From: Acanthosepion pharaonis
Taxonomy: Eukaryota; Mollusca; Cephalopoda; Sepiida; Sepiidae
NCBI GenBank assembly: GCA_903632075.3
Contig: CAHIKZ030002090.1
Coordinates: 2,024,501 to 2,088,500, forward strand
Direction: 5' to 3'
Length of the DNA: 64,000 nucleotides
Below, piece by piece: positions 32,393-43,139 of the stretch (its first letter is position 1; the number at the start of each line of letters is the position of its first letter). Below the pieces are notes generated by a model that was not told the DNA's origin, did not search any database, and was given only the letters and a program-made list of their open reading frames with translations. The translations under genes and the position numbers were made by a program.

Positions 32393-32575
32393 GAAGAACG
32401 CTTGGTTGGGGACCCGTGGGGTTGGCCTGATATAAGAGGGCTGGAGCAGTGAAAGAAGGAAGGAACGACGGCTATACGTAGTGACGTGTTCAGAATGCGA
32501 GGACGGCGAAGTGAACCAGCGATATTTTGATTTGTACAAGTGACGTTGCTGCAATACAGACTTATTTCAACTACA
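32393..32575 (+). repeat. 3' LTR, 5'-truncated
   Basis: It corresponds to the last 187 bp of the 5' LTR (from AAGAACGCT to AACTACA). The first ~260 bp are missing, together with the integrase core. ATCCT follows. Confidence 0.82.
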
Positions 32576-32977
32576 ATCCTGTAACACAAACTGCTCATGA
32601 GTTTTATGAATGGATTTTTTATTAATTAATCCGGCATATTTCCAACGTTATTTTAATGGAGACTCGTAGTTGCGTAGACGCTCTTTTTCTTTATAAAGAC
32701 TATATTTATTTATTTTTATCTAATTTAGGATACGAAACTGAGCAGAGATGTATATTTCGAGCATCGAGAAGAATCTGTGTGTAACAGTACTATTCGAATA
32801 TTGCTTTGCCATAGGTTCTCTGTAGACGAGAGGTCAAAGCACGTCAGATCTAATGATAATTCCTTCTAGAGGAATGCAGGCTCGAACATATTTTTCTGAA
32901 ATTTCTCAAATATTCAGATGAAAATGAACAAACATACCCTCAGTTTAATAAAAAATCCATTACTTCTTTATAAATTG

Positions 32978-32979
<2 letters not shown>
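32576..32979. other. unassigned flank of the LTR element
   Basis: Starts with the right target duplication. No gene or repeat was recognised. Confidence 0.4.

Positions 32980-33058
<79 letters not shown>
32980..33058. repeat. (TA)n(GT)n microsatellite
   Basis: (TA)n 32981-33020 followed by TGTC and (GT)n to 33058. Confidence 0.95.
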
Positions 33059-33059
<1 letters not shown>

Positions 33060-33289
33060 AATCAGTAGGCTATATGCTGTGCTTTTGCTTGACCGATTAT
33101 ATATACAGGTTAGTGGTACATATAGTACCGGATAGTCGGTACTTCCAGAGCAACTCCTTTATCCGTACCATTTATAATATGTGTAGCATCTTTAGCCCGC
33201 TGATCATTCACCACCGTAAAACTCTTGCCGATGGTTTATTGCACAAAATTCCAGTCCGTTGTTTGTCTCTTCAGTCTTGAGGCAACATT

Positions 33290-33850
33290 TGGAAGAGATG
33301 GAATAACAATTTTACACAGTCAAGATTTGGGGGCGGATCGGAATCCCCATGTTACAATGAAGGGTAGACACCAGTAACAGTTTACGATTCATGTGTAGGT
33401 GACTCTCTGGTAGGTCCGTATGTTCTCCCAACACGTCTTACAAGAGTCCTTTACAGGAACTTTGTTTCGAACACACTTCCAGACCTGCTAGAGGATGTAC
33501 GCCTACTAATACGAAAACGCATCATGTGGCTTCAGTAGGTTTTAATCAAATTGTTCGCGATGCACTGGCTGGAATCAACCATGAAAGATGGATGTGTAGG
33601 TGAAGACTTGTTCCATGGCCTGCACGTTCCCCCGATCTCAATCCGTTGGAATTTTATCTGTGGAGCCACTTAAAAAAAGTGGTTTGGGCAACAAACATTA
33701 ATAATGCATAGAAGCTTTATCAACCTATCATTCGGGCCTGTGAAACCATTTAGTTATTTGAAAGTGTTCGCCAGTCAATGATCCGACGGGTGCATGCGTG
33801 TGTAGAAGCAAGCGGAGGACATTTTGAATATATTATATGAAATGGGTTAA
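33290..33850 (+). pseudogene. IS630/Tc1-mariner-type transposase remnant
   Basis: Pieces in shifting frames: VGPYVLPTRLTRVLYRNFVS, LPDLLEDVRL, KRIMWLQ then stop, a frameshift, WPARSPDLNPLEFYLWSHLK (33620-33679), ACETI, SVRQSMIRRVHACVEASGG and HFEYIL. The PDLNPL.F.LW block contains the second catalytic Asp context of the DDE fold, and R.....C....G.HFE is the usual C-terminus. Decayed; no clear terminal inverted repeats seen. Confidence 0.72.
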
Positions 33851-34101
33851 ACCCGATAAATATTTTAGTACGTTTTCTGTTTATACGTTTTTTTTTTTAT
33901 GGATACACTTAGTTGAATAAATGCTCTATTTTTTAATTAAACTAATAATTCCATTAACTGGCCTGAATCTTCGGGAAATTTAATAGAAAATATGCGTCTT
34001 ATAATAAGTTATCATTGTTTACGTTAGGCTACAGTTTCAGAGCAGATACGATAGATCAAGAAAAATCGACGAAAGTGTGCAATTCAAGCTTTTCTGAACC
34101 G

Positions 34102-34103
<2 letters not shown>

Positions 34104-34140
<37 letters not shown>

Positions 34141-34158
34141 TAGATAGATAGATAGATA
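34104..34158. repeat. (TA)n(GATA)n microsatellite
   Basis: (TA)n 34105-34137 then five GATA units. Confidence 0.95.
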
Positions 34159-34858
34159 ATGTCATGTAAGATGTTGTAGATCTTGTTAAAATGTGACAAA
34201 TATACTCAGGAGTAAAATGTTTTCGGTAATCGAGTAAGCAATATAATCTTTCTCTGCTTCGATAGAACCGATTGTTAGACACTTAAAATGAAGTCAGTTC
34301 CATTTTCCAGCCAGTATTTGTATTTATGGCGGTGACTGACGCCATCCACCTTTCACTTGGGAGTAGAATGGGAAACGCAACTGATAAACAAAAATGGCGT
34401 AAGAAAAAATGGAAGAAACTGAAGAGAAAAAGGTGGTAAAAAAAAAAAAAAAAGAAAAGAAAAAAGACTTGGAGATAGAAAGCTTGAAAAAAAATCAGAA
34501 GTATAGCACGTTTTAAGAAACCATTTCTCACATAAATTAAAGATAAATACAACCACTTATTTGTTTGGCTTGTATGTTAAGAAGTGTTTTGTTCGTTTTT
34601 CAAAAAAGAAAAAATAATAGGAAAAAGCAAAAAAAAACAAAAAAAAACTCACGTGTCATTCGTAAGCCGAATATAAACATCTGCTCAATGACAACTAAAC
34701 AAATCCAATTATTGTCGTATCCTTAAAGAGGTCACAAACAGAAAAAAGGTGGTACTCGAGTAAAGGAACAGCAATATGCGCGTCGATGAAAGAAGTTTAT
34801 TGTAAAAGAGAATACACTACTGAAAGACAGGGAATCGGGTGGCAGGTTAGTAATTCCC
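34159..34858. other. unassigned, A-rich
   Basis: A-runs at 34439-34455 and 34628-34645. The two minus frames (67 and 89 codons) are Phe/Leu-rich artefacts of purine-rich sequence. Confidence 0.4.
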
Positions 34859-35620
34859 CAAGCAATGATATCTACCAACCACCCCACGAGGTTAGATGTG
34901 GCACAAGACCGAATTTAATTTAGGGTATCCGAGCCCGTAGGTTCGGCCAAAAATTCCCCGTAGACACCCGTAAAAACAGGGTGGGTCAGGTAGCTGTCTA
35001 CCACTCCAGACGTGACTCTGCCCTTCGGTATAGCCTCATAGCCTCGTCTGGATTCCTCTCTACCCGAAGGCATAGAGTTCAACCAGCACAGCTGGAGACG
35101 AATCTCCAATTAATTGCCGAAGCAAAGTTATTTACCTTACCTCCCCGTGAGGCGGGGTGTGGCACAAGGCCGTTTTTTAATGCGGGGCGATATCGAACCC
35201 GTAGGCTCGCCCCCAAATCCCCCGTAGACCCCGTATACACGGGGTCGGGTAGCTGTTTACCACCCTAGACGAGACTCTATCCTTCGGCATAGCCTCATCT
35301 GGGTTCCTCCCTGACCGAAGGCAGAGAGTTCGTCTAGCACAACTGGAGACGAATCCCCAACTAATTGCCGAAGTAAGTATATTTGCCAACCGTCCCACAC
35401 GGTCAGATGTGGCACAAGGCTGAATTTAACGTGGGGTATCCGAGTCCGTAGGCTCGGGCAAAAATTCCCCGTATACCCCGTATACACAGGATCAGGTAGC
35501 TGTTTACCACCCCAGACGAGACTCTGCCTTTCGGCATAACCTCGTCTGGGTTTCTCTCTGCCCGAAGGCAGAAAGTTCGACTAGCATAGCTGGAGACGAA
35601 TCTCCAACTAATTGCCGAAG
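34859..35620 (+). repeat. three-copy tandem array, ~250-260 bp unit
   Basis: Units start near 34859, 35121 and 35371 and end in AATTGCCGAAG (35121, 35372, 35620). Each contains TGTGGCACAAG, CCCGTAGAC-like, GTAGCTGTTTACCACCC, CAGACGAGACTCTGCC, CCTCGTCTGG, CCCGAAGGCA and CTGGAGACGAATC. Complementary word pairs (CAGACGAG with CTCGTCTG; CTGCC..CGGCA) suggest a folded RNA. The TGTGGCACAAG word links it to the SINE bodies at 25147 and 51620. Open frames on both strands are shadows. Confidence 0.78.
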
Positions 35621-35624
35621 TAAG

Positions 35625-36735
35625 CCCCTAGGTATATCCTATGCTCGCTATATATATAGCTAATGTTATAGTCAGTTCTAATTTTGCCATGAAATTTTGC
35701 TCAATACCTCTTCTGTTTGGGATCAAGACATAATTGTTTGACTTTTGCTCTCTTGCTATTAAATGAATACTTCTTAAAATAAATATATTTCTACTATTCA
35801 CTTTGATCTGGAGCTTCATTAATTCGTTGGTACGTTTTGGTCTGCTTTCGTGATGACGTTTTCTCACGGTTGTATTAGCGCCAAACCTTTTTTTGGCGCG
35901 AGACCATACAGAGAAACTAAGAAATTATAGATGCAAATAGAGGGATATATGAAACTGTTATTAAGTTTCGAAAACATGGCTACTATCGTGTACTTGCTCA
36001 TAATTGCGAAATTAATTAAATAAAACTACATTAAAGCTTTTAGTGATTAACAGATTTTCTTTTTCAATAAAGTTACAGTTTTAAAACTTTTTAAATTCTA
36101 TCTTTGATTGATGATGAATCAATAAACAGTTTTTAGCGTTTAAATTCTGCACCAAATCATTTTACGCCCAAATGACCGCTCCAAAACACCGGCACTCAAA
36201 CGGTTACGGCCAATCTTTGCTTACTGTCGTTATTTGGCCTTGAATATTTCCTTTTGAAATTTACTAAGCTTGGCTTCGTACAGTATGACGTCAAACAGAG
36301 TAACTAGAATTAGAGGGATCGTGTTACGCAATTTTTCACAAATTTGTCTTTTTTATTGGTAGGAGGTGTAAAATTGTTGATTCTAGGTCATTCTACGAAT
36401 GATACTAGTAGCGTATAACCTAGGACTACTTGACGCATGGTCGAGTCGTCGGTGACTAAACCGGTTATTGTACCAGAATTTACTGATGAGGAAGGTGACT
36501 AGACATCCAGCAGGATTAAAAGAAGAGCTGTCTAAGTGCGGATGAACCTTTTTTTTAGTTCTTTACCCTCGTTTCTATTAATCTTTATCCCAACGTCATA
36601 ATATGGTTCTTATATAAGTTCTGTAAATTAGTAGAAAAATCAACAATTATGTTTCAGTGTAATCTCTTGTCAATATATTTTCTTTTATGTGTTGAGTCTT
36701 TTCAGGGAGTAGGCGAACATGACTCTCCACAGCTT
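35625..36735. other. unassigned stretch
   Basis: GCGCCAAACC and TTTGGCGCGA near 35880-35902 form a small palindrome. No coding or repeat family was recognised. Confidence 0.4.
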
Positions 36736-36925
36736 TCAATCCTTTCTCGTTTTAAGCATCGCTTTCTCCCTTATTCCTCCCAGTCCTTGTTCTTCCACCC
36801 ATTTACGCAAGTAACTTAGGGATGTTATTCTGACTCTCTTGTATTTAATGCGCCATGTGAGTGTCAAATTCTCCAAGTCTACTTTGCTCATGATGTTTCC
36901 TAGAAATGAAATCTGTGTCATTTTG
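36736..36925 (-). pseudogene. LINE family A C-terminus
   Basis: The minus frame reads MTQISFLGNIMSKVDLENLT, then LSYLRKWVEEQGLGGI. Same block as 25313-25470 but without the reverse transcriptase part. Confidence 0.68.
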
Positions 36926-36984
36926 ATTTTACACTACAGGCAAAAGGTTAGGGTCGTCCCGCATTTCTTAACAACTTTAAAATG

Positions 36985-37345
36985 TTTTGGTTTCGTTTGT
37001 TTTGTTTTACGGCATATCAACCTTAATGAGTTATTTAATGCTGGCAAGATTTTTATTGCTGGTAATATTTTTTTCAAACAAAGTATTATTGGTATTAAAA
37101 CATATTTTTATATTTCCATTGTGCTTTGACCCCTTTTGGGGGTTAACTATTTGCCCATAGCTGGGACCCTAACAGACGTCTGTTTTGAGACTCGTTGGAC
37201 GGGTTATGGTGGATCTGGGAACAGCAGCAATTAAGAGGTGGTTCCATGTTTCCCAAAACCTCCTGATCAAAGGCCTTGCTATCGAATGTTTATCGTCTTA
37301 CCCAGGACGTGGATATAGTTTATTGTCGTACCCATGACGGCAACT
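36985..37345 (-). mobile_element. SINE family 1 body, minus orientation
   Basis: The plus sequence reads GTTTTACGGCATATCAACCT, GGCAAGATTTTTATTGCTGG, GGGTTAACTATTTGCCC, ATAGCTGGGACCCTAACAG, CCTCCTGATCAAAGGCCTTG and CGTCTTACCCAGGACG. This is the reverse complement of the copy at 42352-42805. A short extra GTCGTACCCATGACGG follows. Confidence 0.65.
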
Positions 37346-37439
37346 TAAAATGAGATATTTTTTTAAAAATAAGAGATAACATTTCAGTTACTATAGTGCA
37401 TTTGCTTTTATATTTACAAAAATAAGCACTTAACTGTAA

Positions 37440-37850
37440 AAAAAATATCATATAACAGCATCATATCTTGTTTTCATCAGTAAAACCAACACCTTTCTGA
37501 AGCATTCTTCAAACACTAAAAAAGCTCACTCTCACTCTTTGCGTATTCTCTTTGAACTCAGCTAACCACTTTATCCCATATTGATTCAATTACAGAGAGA
37601 TCGCAGCGGAAAATTCATAATTTCTCATTTTTTTAAATTTTTTTTTAACTTGAAGTAATTTTGATATAATTTAGAATTGTGTTTTATATCGTTGTCGTGT
37701 TGAAAGGTGTTTTTTTTCCAATGATGGCTATACGATGTTATAGCACATATTTACAGAATCGAATGATATTGTTTTTGTTTTTTTTTTTCATGATTCCTTT
37801 GATGTGAATGAAATCTCCAGCCCTTTTGGTAATCTCAAAAATCTACTGAG
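37440..37850 (-). pseudogene. Tc1 transposase fragment
   Basis: On the minus strand GDFIHIKGIM (~37810) is followed by FQHDNDIKHNSKLYQNYFK (~37700) and, after a gap, DLSVIESIWDKV (~37590). These are the G..V.I.GIM, FQQDNDPKH.SK and PDLNPIE.LW blocks of Tc1 transposases, with the catalytic Asp kept in HDND. Stops and frameshifts abound. Confidence 0.68.
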
Positions 37851-38104
37851 TGGTTAATCGTGAAAACAAAATATAATATTTCTCATATAAATTATGCATA
37901 ATTTAGCAAAATGTATTGTGGAGAGCTGAATCCAAATTAGAAATTTTTGGTAGTAAGTGGAGTCAGAAGAAAGACTGAAAATAAAAGCAAATACACAGTA
38001 GTTATTGAAATTTTGTATTTTACTTTAAATAAAATACAAAATTATCTCATTTTAATGTGTTTTTTTAAGAAATGCAGAAAAACCTCATTTTTTTGCCTGT
38101 GATG

Positions 38105-38520
38105 TAAGTATAAGTGTCATTTTTGTTCCCATCTTTATTAAAACTTCATCGTTGCTCGCATGTTACGCCCATGTTATTTTCAATGTCCTTCTGTAGAACC
38201 AGATGTATTTTACCTCAAGTCTTTTTTTTATTTGTGAGTGAATTTTTCTGCATTCACTGGCGTATAAGAGGATTAATATTACGTAACAGTTGACCACACG
38301 TCTTTCTAACGAAATTTCTTTTTTCATCCTTTTTTTCTGTTTTTTGGAAGAAATCTTTCGCTATTGCGATGTGCCTTCGGATTTCGGTGTCACATTGTCT
38401 GTCATCTGTTATGGCACTTAGCACATAGTTAAATTTCTTTACTTCTTTCTCCAATTCGTAAGACGCAACTTGAGCTGGACCTTTTGCTAACGATTACACA
38501 TTCTGTTTTCTCACAATTAA
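38105..38520 (-). pseudogene. LINE family A post-RT region
   Basis: The minus frame 38454-38254 reads EVKKFNYVLSAITDDRQCDT, EIRRHIAIAKDFFQK, then LLRNINPLI. It is equivalent to ESVLTEDGKCDTETRRRIGM at 45173-45100. Confidence 0.68.
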
Positions 38521-38892
38521 TGGTAAATTATATCTTCTCACTTTCCTCTAGTAACATGACGAGGAATTCTTGCAAATTTCTTTGCATGTCTGGCAATATA
38601 CTTAATTTAATCATGTATATCATTATAAATTACATTAAGCGAAAATTACGCCGCGGAAGTTTCAGATCAAAATTCAGTTCATAACAACGTTTTAAGCTAC
38701 AGATTTTTGATCACTGTGTTCATATGTTTTTGCTAAATTAAGTACATATCTACCTATCGAGCTTGTTAGCTTGTTCGCTAAACTTACGCTAGTGGATATT
38801 GATCAGGTGAACTTCAGACCGGTAACATATTGTTTAGACCAATAAAAAGATTGTTAAAAAAAGAGTTAGATCCATCACTACCTATGTACTAT

Positions 38893-38981
<89 letters not shown>
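38893..38981. repeat. (CT)n(AT)n microsatellite
   Basis: (CT)n 38893-38914, CTAT units, then (AT)n to 38981. Confidence 0.95.
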
Positions 38982-38984
<3 letters not shown>

Positions 38985-39059
38985 ATACAGGAAGCTATGG
39001 ATAAAATGACGTCTAAATAAGACAAAAATGAAAATATTACAAAATTACAGAAAAATATC

Positions 39060-39795
39060 TTGAAACACTAAAGTGTAAATTTATTCAATAAAATTGCCAT
39101 TGGCTTCAACCACGGCCTCGAGATAGCTTCAGAGTATCCTGCAATTCTTCAGGACGGTCTTGGTGAAACTTGCCATAATCCTTGCCTTCAGTTCATCTTT
39201 GGTGCTATAAAGAGTTTTATTGGTCTGTCGCTCAACTACGCCCCACACATAATAATCAAGGGGGTTATAATCTGAGGATTTGGGTAGACAGTTGTAAGGG
39301 GTGATGTGGTCGCAAAAATTGTCTGACAGCCATGACCGGGTTCGTCTGCTTGTGAGGCATGGTGTAGAATCATATTGTCAGACATAGGGTTTTTCAGCAG
39401 CCACCCTCTTGACCCAGGGCAGTACTATCTCAAAACACTTGACGTAGGATTTCGTGTTGAGTCTGCGGACCTCACTAACAAACTGTTTTCTTCAAAACGA
39501 TCAGATTGATTTTTCTGAGCTGCCGTACCTTTGTATTCTCCATTACAATCATCCAGCCACTTTCCGAATCGACGGCACTGTCCTCAGATTGACACCCAAA
39601 CATTCTGAAATGTTCGTATGGCACGAATACCCAGCAGGACGGCATGCCGTTTCCAAAATGCGTTATGGTGCTCGTTTTCTTACAGACGTTGCCCATCTGA
39701 CTCTATTCTACTGCGCAGTCGATAAAATCAAAAACAAATAATACGCACAATTAAAAATATAAAATAGCGACAATTTATCCATCGCACCCTGTATA
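39060..39795 (-). mobile_element. deletion-derivative IS630/Tc1-mariner-type element, copy 2
   Basis: The minus strand starts CAGGGTGCGATGGATAAATT at the outer end (39797). It shows an N-terminal block (THFGNGMPSCWVFV), a region around FGCQSEDSAVDSESGW, then directly LPWVKRVAAEKPYV, PKSSDYNPLDYYVWGVVERQ, STKDELKARIMASFTKTV and LEAVVEANGNFIE. It is related along its whole length to 27430-28140 and carries the same central deletion. Frameshifts are present. Confidence 0.66.
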
Positions 39796-39799
39796 ATAT

Positions 39800-40916
39800 A
39801 AATATATGTGTGTGTATTGATAGTTAGACAAAGAGAGACGCGAGACTTTAGAGTCTCTTTACAAGAATGCATATACCAACACAGACAGACACCTTAAACG
39901 ATGTTGAAATGTATGAATAGTAAAAAACAAAAAAACAAATGGCCGTTTTGTGTGTCGAAGACATTAGTTCGCAATCCTTTTCGCCGATATCAAGTTTTTT
40001 CCAGAATAATTTTGGCGCGGAAGAATTTTTGCAGCCATCACTTTGCGCTTTTTGAATGCTTGCAGATTCCCGAGGTGCTGAATGTCAACATTAATGAGCT
40101 TCTAACAATTTCATTAGTCATCGCAATACAAGAACCTGTAGAGATTGTCTGGAAATTTTTACGTCGTTGTCAGCGAAGCGTGTCTTTTTCGTTCCTTTTA
40201 TCTTCAGAATATTGTATCCTAATTGGTTAAAAACGTGAAAATATGAAATAAATATGCGAAAATACCATCTGAATGATTTGGAACGCGCATGCGCAACTTC
40301 ACTTATGCCCGCTCGCACACACACACACTCACAAACATATCTTTAGTCGAAAGCTAGACATGTATTCACAACCAGAAAAAAATAATTTTGTCACATGTCC
40401 TGTCTAATGGAACATATTCTGCAATGGGCATACATTTGGATAAATAATTTTCCTTTTTCTTTATCAACTTTATTCTATAAAAAATAAAGTCCAGTTACGT
40501 TCTATTCAATGATATATTCACTTTTATATGAAATGACTTGTTACCACTTACCAGACAGCTGTTCGAGAGTAAAACTCAACCGATTTTTACGCCAAGATCT
40601 CTCGGGAAACCGTTAATAGTAAGAGTGAGATTGGCCGTTTCCTTATAAGGAAACATGCGGCGTTCATTGATCGATGAAATTCATTAAGCCTTTCTATTGA
40701 AACGATTTTTCGGGAAAATGGATCTTAAAATTTCAACAACTCCGACGGTGAGCTGAAAATTTCAAAGGCAGACTACGAAATAGGGATGCTGGAAAATCTT
40801 ACAATTTCAACTCTTTTTCTTAACAGCATTTTAAATGTCCAGGTGAATTGATATCTGACTGTTCAAAGAAGCCTTTAAATGTAACTAGGAGTGGCTTCTC
40901 TTGAAAAATAGACAGA
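39800..40916. other. unassigned stretch
   Basis: A 109-codon plus frame (39901-40230) has no recognisable motif and is probably chance. (AC)n is short at 40317-40330. The 5' end and terminal repeat of the mariner at 40917 should lie here but I could not place them. Confidence 0.35.
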
Positions 40917-41730
40917 ATTTGGCCTCTTGGTGCTATCAAGTACCTGTAGAAAAAGGGTTTAGCCCTCAATGACGTTCGCCCTGACATGATTGCTATATTA
41001 AAGGATGACAACGCCAGCTTTATCAACAGTGCAAAAATTGGCAGCTGAATTTAGAACAGTCTTGAAGATACCCCAAGATCTGGACTGTCTGCAACAGCCA
41101 CCACAGATGAAAGCAGTGGTCGTGTTCACCACATGTTGATGGATGACAGGAACTATGACTTTATGTAAACTAGCGAATGCTATTAGTATATCCCGTGAGA
41201 GTGTTGAGAATATTCTGAACAATGAACTTGGAATGACAAAGGTTTCGACACGGTGAATGCTGCGTCTTATTACACATGATCAGAAGAGCATCAGGCTAAT
41301 CACATGAAAATCTGACATTGTTTGAGACAGATTCAGCTGCTTTCCTTGAACTTCTACTAACCCAGGATGAGTGTTGGGTCCATTAGTTTGTCCCAGAATC
41401 GAAGAGGCAATTCATGCAGTGGAACCACCGCCTCCTCACCTAGTAAAAAAAAAAACAAAAAAAAAACAAGATCATTTTGTCTGCATGAAAGGCGATAGCC
41501 TCAAATTTTTGGGTGATTTAAAAGGCAGTCTATTGACTATCTTCAAAAGGGCCACACCATCAATGGAGAGTACCTTGTCAACTTGATGAGGCATTTACTG
41601 AAGACTATCAAGACCAAACACACAGGAAAACTGATGAAAGGGGTCTTGTTTCATCAGCGAAATGCTCCAACACACATTCTTGGTTTCAATAGTGCATCAC
41701 GGGATTGTGGCTTTGAACTGGTTCATCGCT
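40917..41730 (+). pseudogene. mariner transposase, part 1
   Basis: Blocks in several frames: DTPRSGLSATATTDES, RVHHMLMDDRNYDFM, ENLTLFETDSAAFLELLLTQ, DECWVH (41365; first catalytic Asp region, TQDECWVH), ESKRQFMQWNH, KTKHTGKLMKGVLFHQRNAP (41610-41669; the usual HQDNAP has R for D) and RDCGFELVH (41701-41727). A poly(A)-like run at 41449-41470 replaces part of the middle. At least three frame changes are present. Confidence 0.8.
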
Positions 41731-42228
41731 ACATGCATTACTTACATTATTCGGACTGTTATCCATTCACGACGTTTCGGCTGTTGTAAGTTACGGCTTT
41801 CGTCATGTGATTAGAATTTCGAACCGAACCCTTTATTTTGTCCACCGGGGTAGATCGTTCTAGTTCCACGTGTTATGCCTCGAGGAAACATGGCCCAGTG
41901 GATAAAGACGTTGGTTAGATCCAGTGACTAGACCGAAAGAGTTGTGACTTCAATACCGGGCCAAAGCAATTGTGAACGAAAACTTGGAGAGTTGAGTTAA
42001 AGGGAAATAACCGAGTCTTCCGGAAGAGGCATGGCACATGGAACTAGAATAATGTAACCCGGTGGACGAAGTAAAGGGTTCGGTTCGAAATTCCAATCAC
42101 CTGACGAAGGCCGGAGCGTACAACGACCGAAACGTTGTGAATATGACAATGAAGATAAGGATAATAGTCCGACTAATGTAAATATTGCAAGCAATCATAA
42201 TGCCTCATTTCAGAGATATAAACAGATA
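41728..42228 (+). mobile_element. tRNA-headed SINE insertion with an inverted tail copy
   Basis: 41731-41870 is an inverted copy of the tail and 41885-41963 a tRNA-like head (ATGGCCCAGTGGATAAAG; GAGTTGTGACTTCAATACC). 42040-42228 is the tail in plus orientation, ending AGAGATATAAACAGATATTG. Flanks CTGGTTCATC (41718) and TTGGTTGATC (42229) are probably the two copies of the target duplication (8 of 10 match). Both tail copies carry a hammerhead-like core (41771-41808 minus; 42101-42136 plus). Confidence 0.68.
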
Positions 42229-42350
42229 TTGGTTGATCACTCTTTCTGTTCTCCTTATTTGTCCCTATCTAACTATCATCTAATTTCCCAACATGAAAAA
42301 GCACTTGGCTTGGAACCAGTATCGTATAGTGATGACATCATATCTGCTCT
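42229..42350 (+). pseudogene. mariner transposase, part 2
   Basis: The plus frame reads LVDHSFCSPYLSLSNYHLIS and then KALGLEPVSYSDDIISAL. It picks up exactly where part 1 breaks (FELV) and corresponds to the HPPYSPDLAPSDYHLF block with the last catalytic Asp context. The sequence is interrupted again by SINE family 1. Confidence 0.76.
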
Positions 42351-42351
42351 C

Positions 42352-42805
42352 CGTCCTGGGTATGACGATAAACTACATCCAGCAGCAAAGCCTCTGATCA
42401 GGAGGTCTTGAGGAGCGTGGTGTTGCCAGGGTCGTAACACCTGTTAGGGTCCCAGCTATGGGATAAAAACTCTATGAAAGTGTAAAAAATAAGTTTTAAA
42501 ACCCGAAAATGAATGAGTAAAAATAAGTTTTAATACCAGAAATACTTTATAAAAATTATTACCAGCAATACATTTTTGGAAGAAAAAAATATTACCAGCG
42601 ATACATTTTTGGAGATAAAATATTACCAGATACAGACTTTTCAAGAAAAAAAAAAATAACCAGAAATAGATTTTTGAAGGAAAAAAATATTACCAGCAAG
42701 ACATTTTTTAAGAAAATTACCAACAATAAAAATTGTCCGCATTAAATAAACAATTGTGGTTGATATGCCATAAGACAAAGGAAACTAAACCAAGCCATGT
42801 CTATT
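42352..42805 (+). mobile_element. SINE family 1 body
   Basis: CGTCCTGGGTATGACGATAA, ACTACATCCAGCAGCAAAGC, CTCTGATCAGGAGGTCTTGA, GGGTCCCAGCTATGGGATAA, several TTACCAGC(A/G)ATACATTTTT units and GTTGATATGCCATAAGAC. It is inserted in the mariner ORF between DDIISAL and the C-terminal block. Confidence 0.72.
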
Positions 42806-42885
42806 GTTGATGTCTTTTTGATCAACAAGATTAAAGTTTCTTCATTCATGGGATCCAAGCCCACCAATACGAATCGTATTATCGC
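42806..42885 (+). pseudogene. mariner transposase, part 3 (C-terminal)
   Basis: In one frame VDVFL and in the next FDQQD, stop, SFFIHGIQAHQY. This resembles the C-terminal block of mariner transposases that follows the DDIISAV segment. Short, so identification rests on position as much as on sequence. Confidence 0.58.
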
Positions 42886-43008
42886 TATTTCTCGTATTGA
42901 TGAGAGTTTCTTTCCTAACTTTTTCTTTAAAGTAGTATAGAAATTCATTATCTTAACTATGTCATTATTTTTCCTTTGAGTAATATGTACTATCCATTTT
43001 ATTTGTTG

Positions 43009-43070
43009 TTTATGTTATTATGTTGTTCATGTTATTATGTTGTTCATGTTATTATGCTGTTTATATTATA
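43009..43070 (+). repeat. short tandem repeat, ~17-19 bp unit
   Basis: GTTATTATGTTGTTCAT is repeated about three times with a decayed fourth unit. Confidence 0.8.
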
Positions 43071-43139
43071 AGTCTTTTGGTGATGTGGTGTTTGTTATTT
43101 GGTAGAGATCTTTGTAATATTTGAAGCCATTTGTAATGA

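Larger units (their letters stand above)
29184..32575 (+). mobile_element. Ty3/gypsy-type LTR retrotransposon, decayed and 3'-deleted
   Basis: Full structure: TSD, 446-bp 5' LTR (TGTGGTG...AACTACA), gag with two zinc knuckles, aspartic protease, reverse transcriptase, RNase H, start of integrase, partial 3' LTR, TSD. Total length is 3.4 kb against roughly 5 kb or more expected for such elements. Several frameshifts and stops inactivate gag-pol. The integrase core and the first ~260 bp of the 3' LTR are gone, as if by one deletion. No primer-binding site resembling a common tRNA end was identified after the 5' LTR. Confidence 0.85.
40917..42885 (+). mobile_element. mariner element split by two nested insertions
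   Basis: Transposase segments in order: part 1 at 40917-41730, part 2 at 42229-42350, part 3 at 42806-42885. Between them sit a SINE-type insertion (41728-42228) and a SINE family 1 body (42352-42805). Joining order and content match one mariner transposase from its N-terminal region to near its C-terminus. Confidence 0.78.

Noticed and set aside
39901..40230. 109-codon plus frame as a gene
   Set aside because: No motif, no splice or promoter context, length within chance for this amount of sequence.
41885..41963. tRNA gene
   Set aside because: Same reasoning: a SINE head inside an insertion in a mariner ORF.
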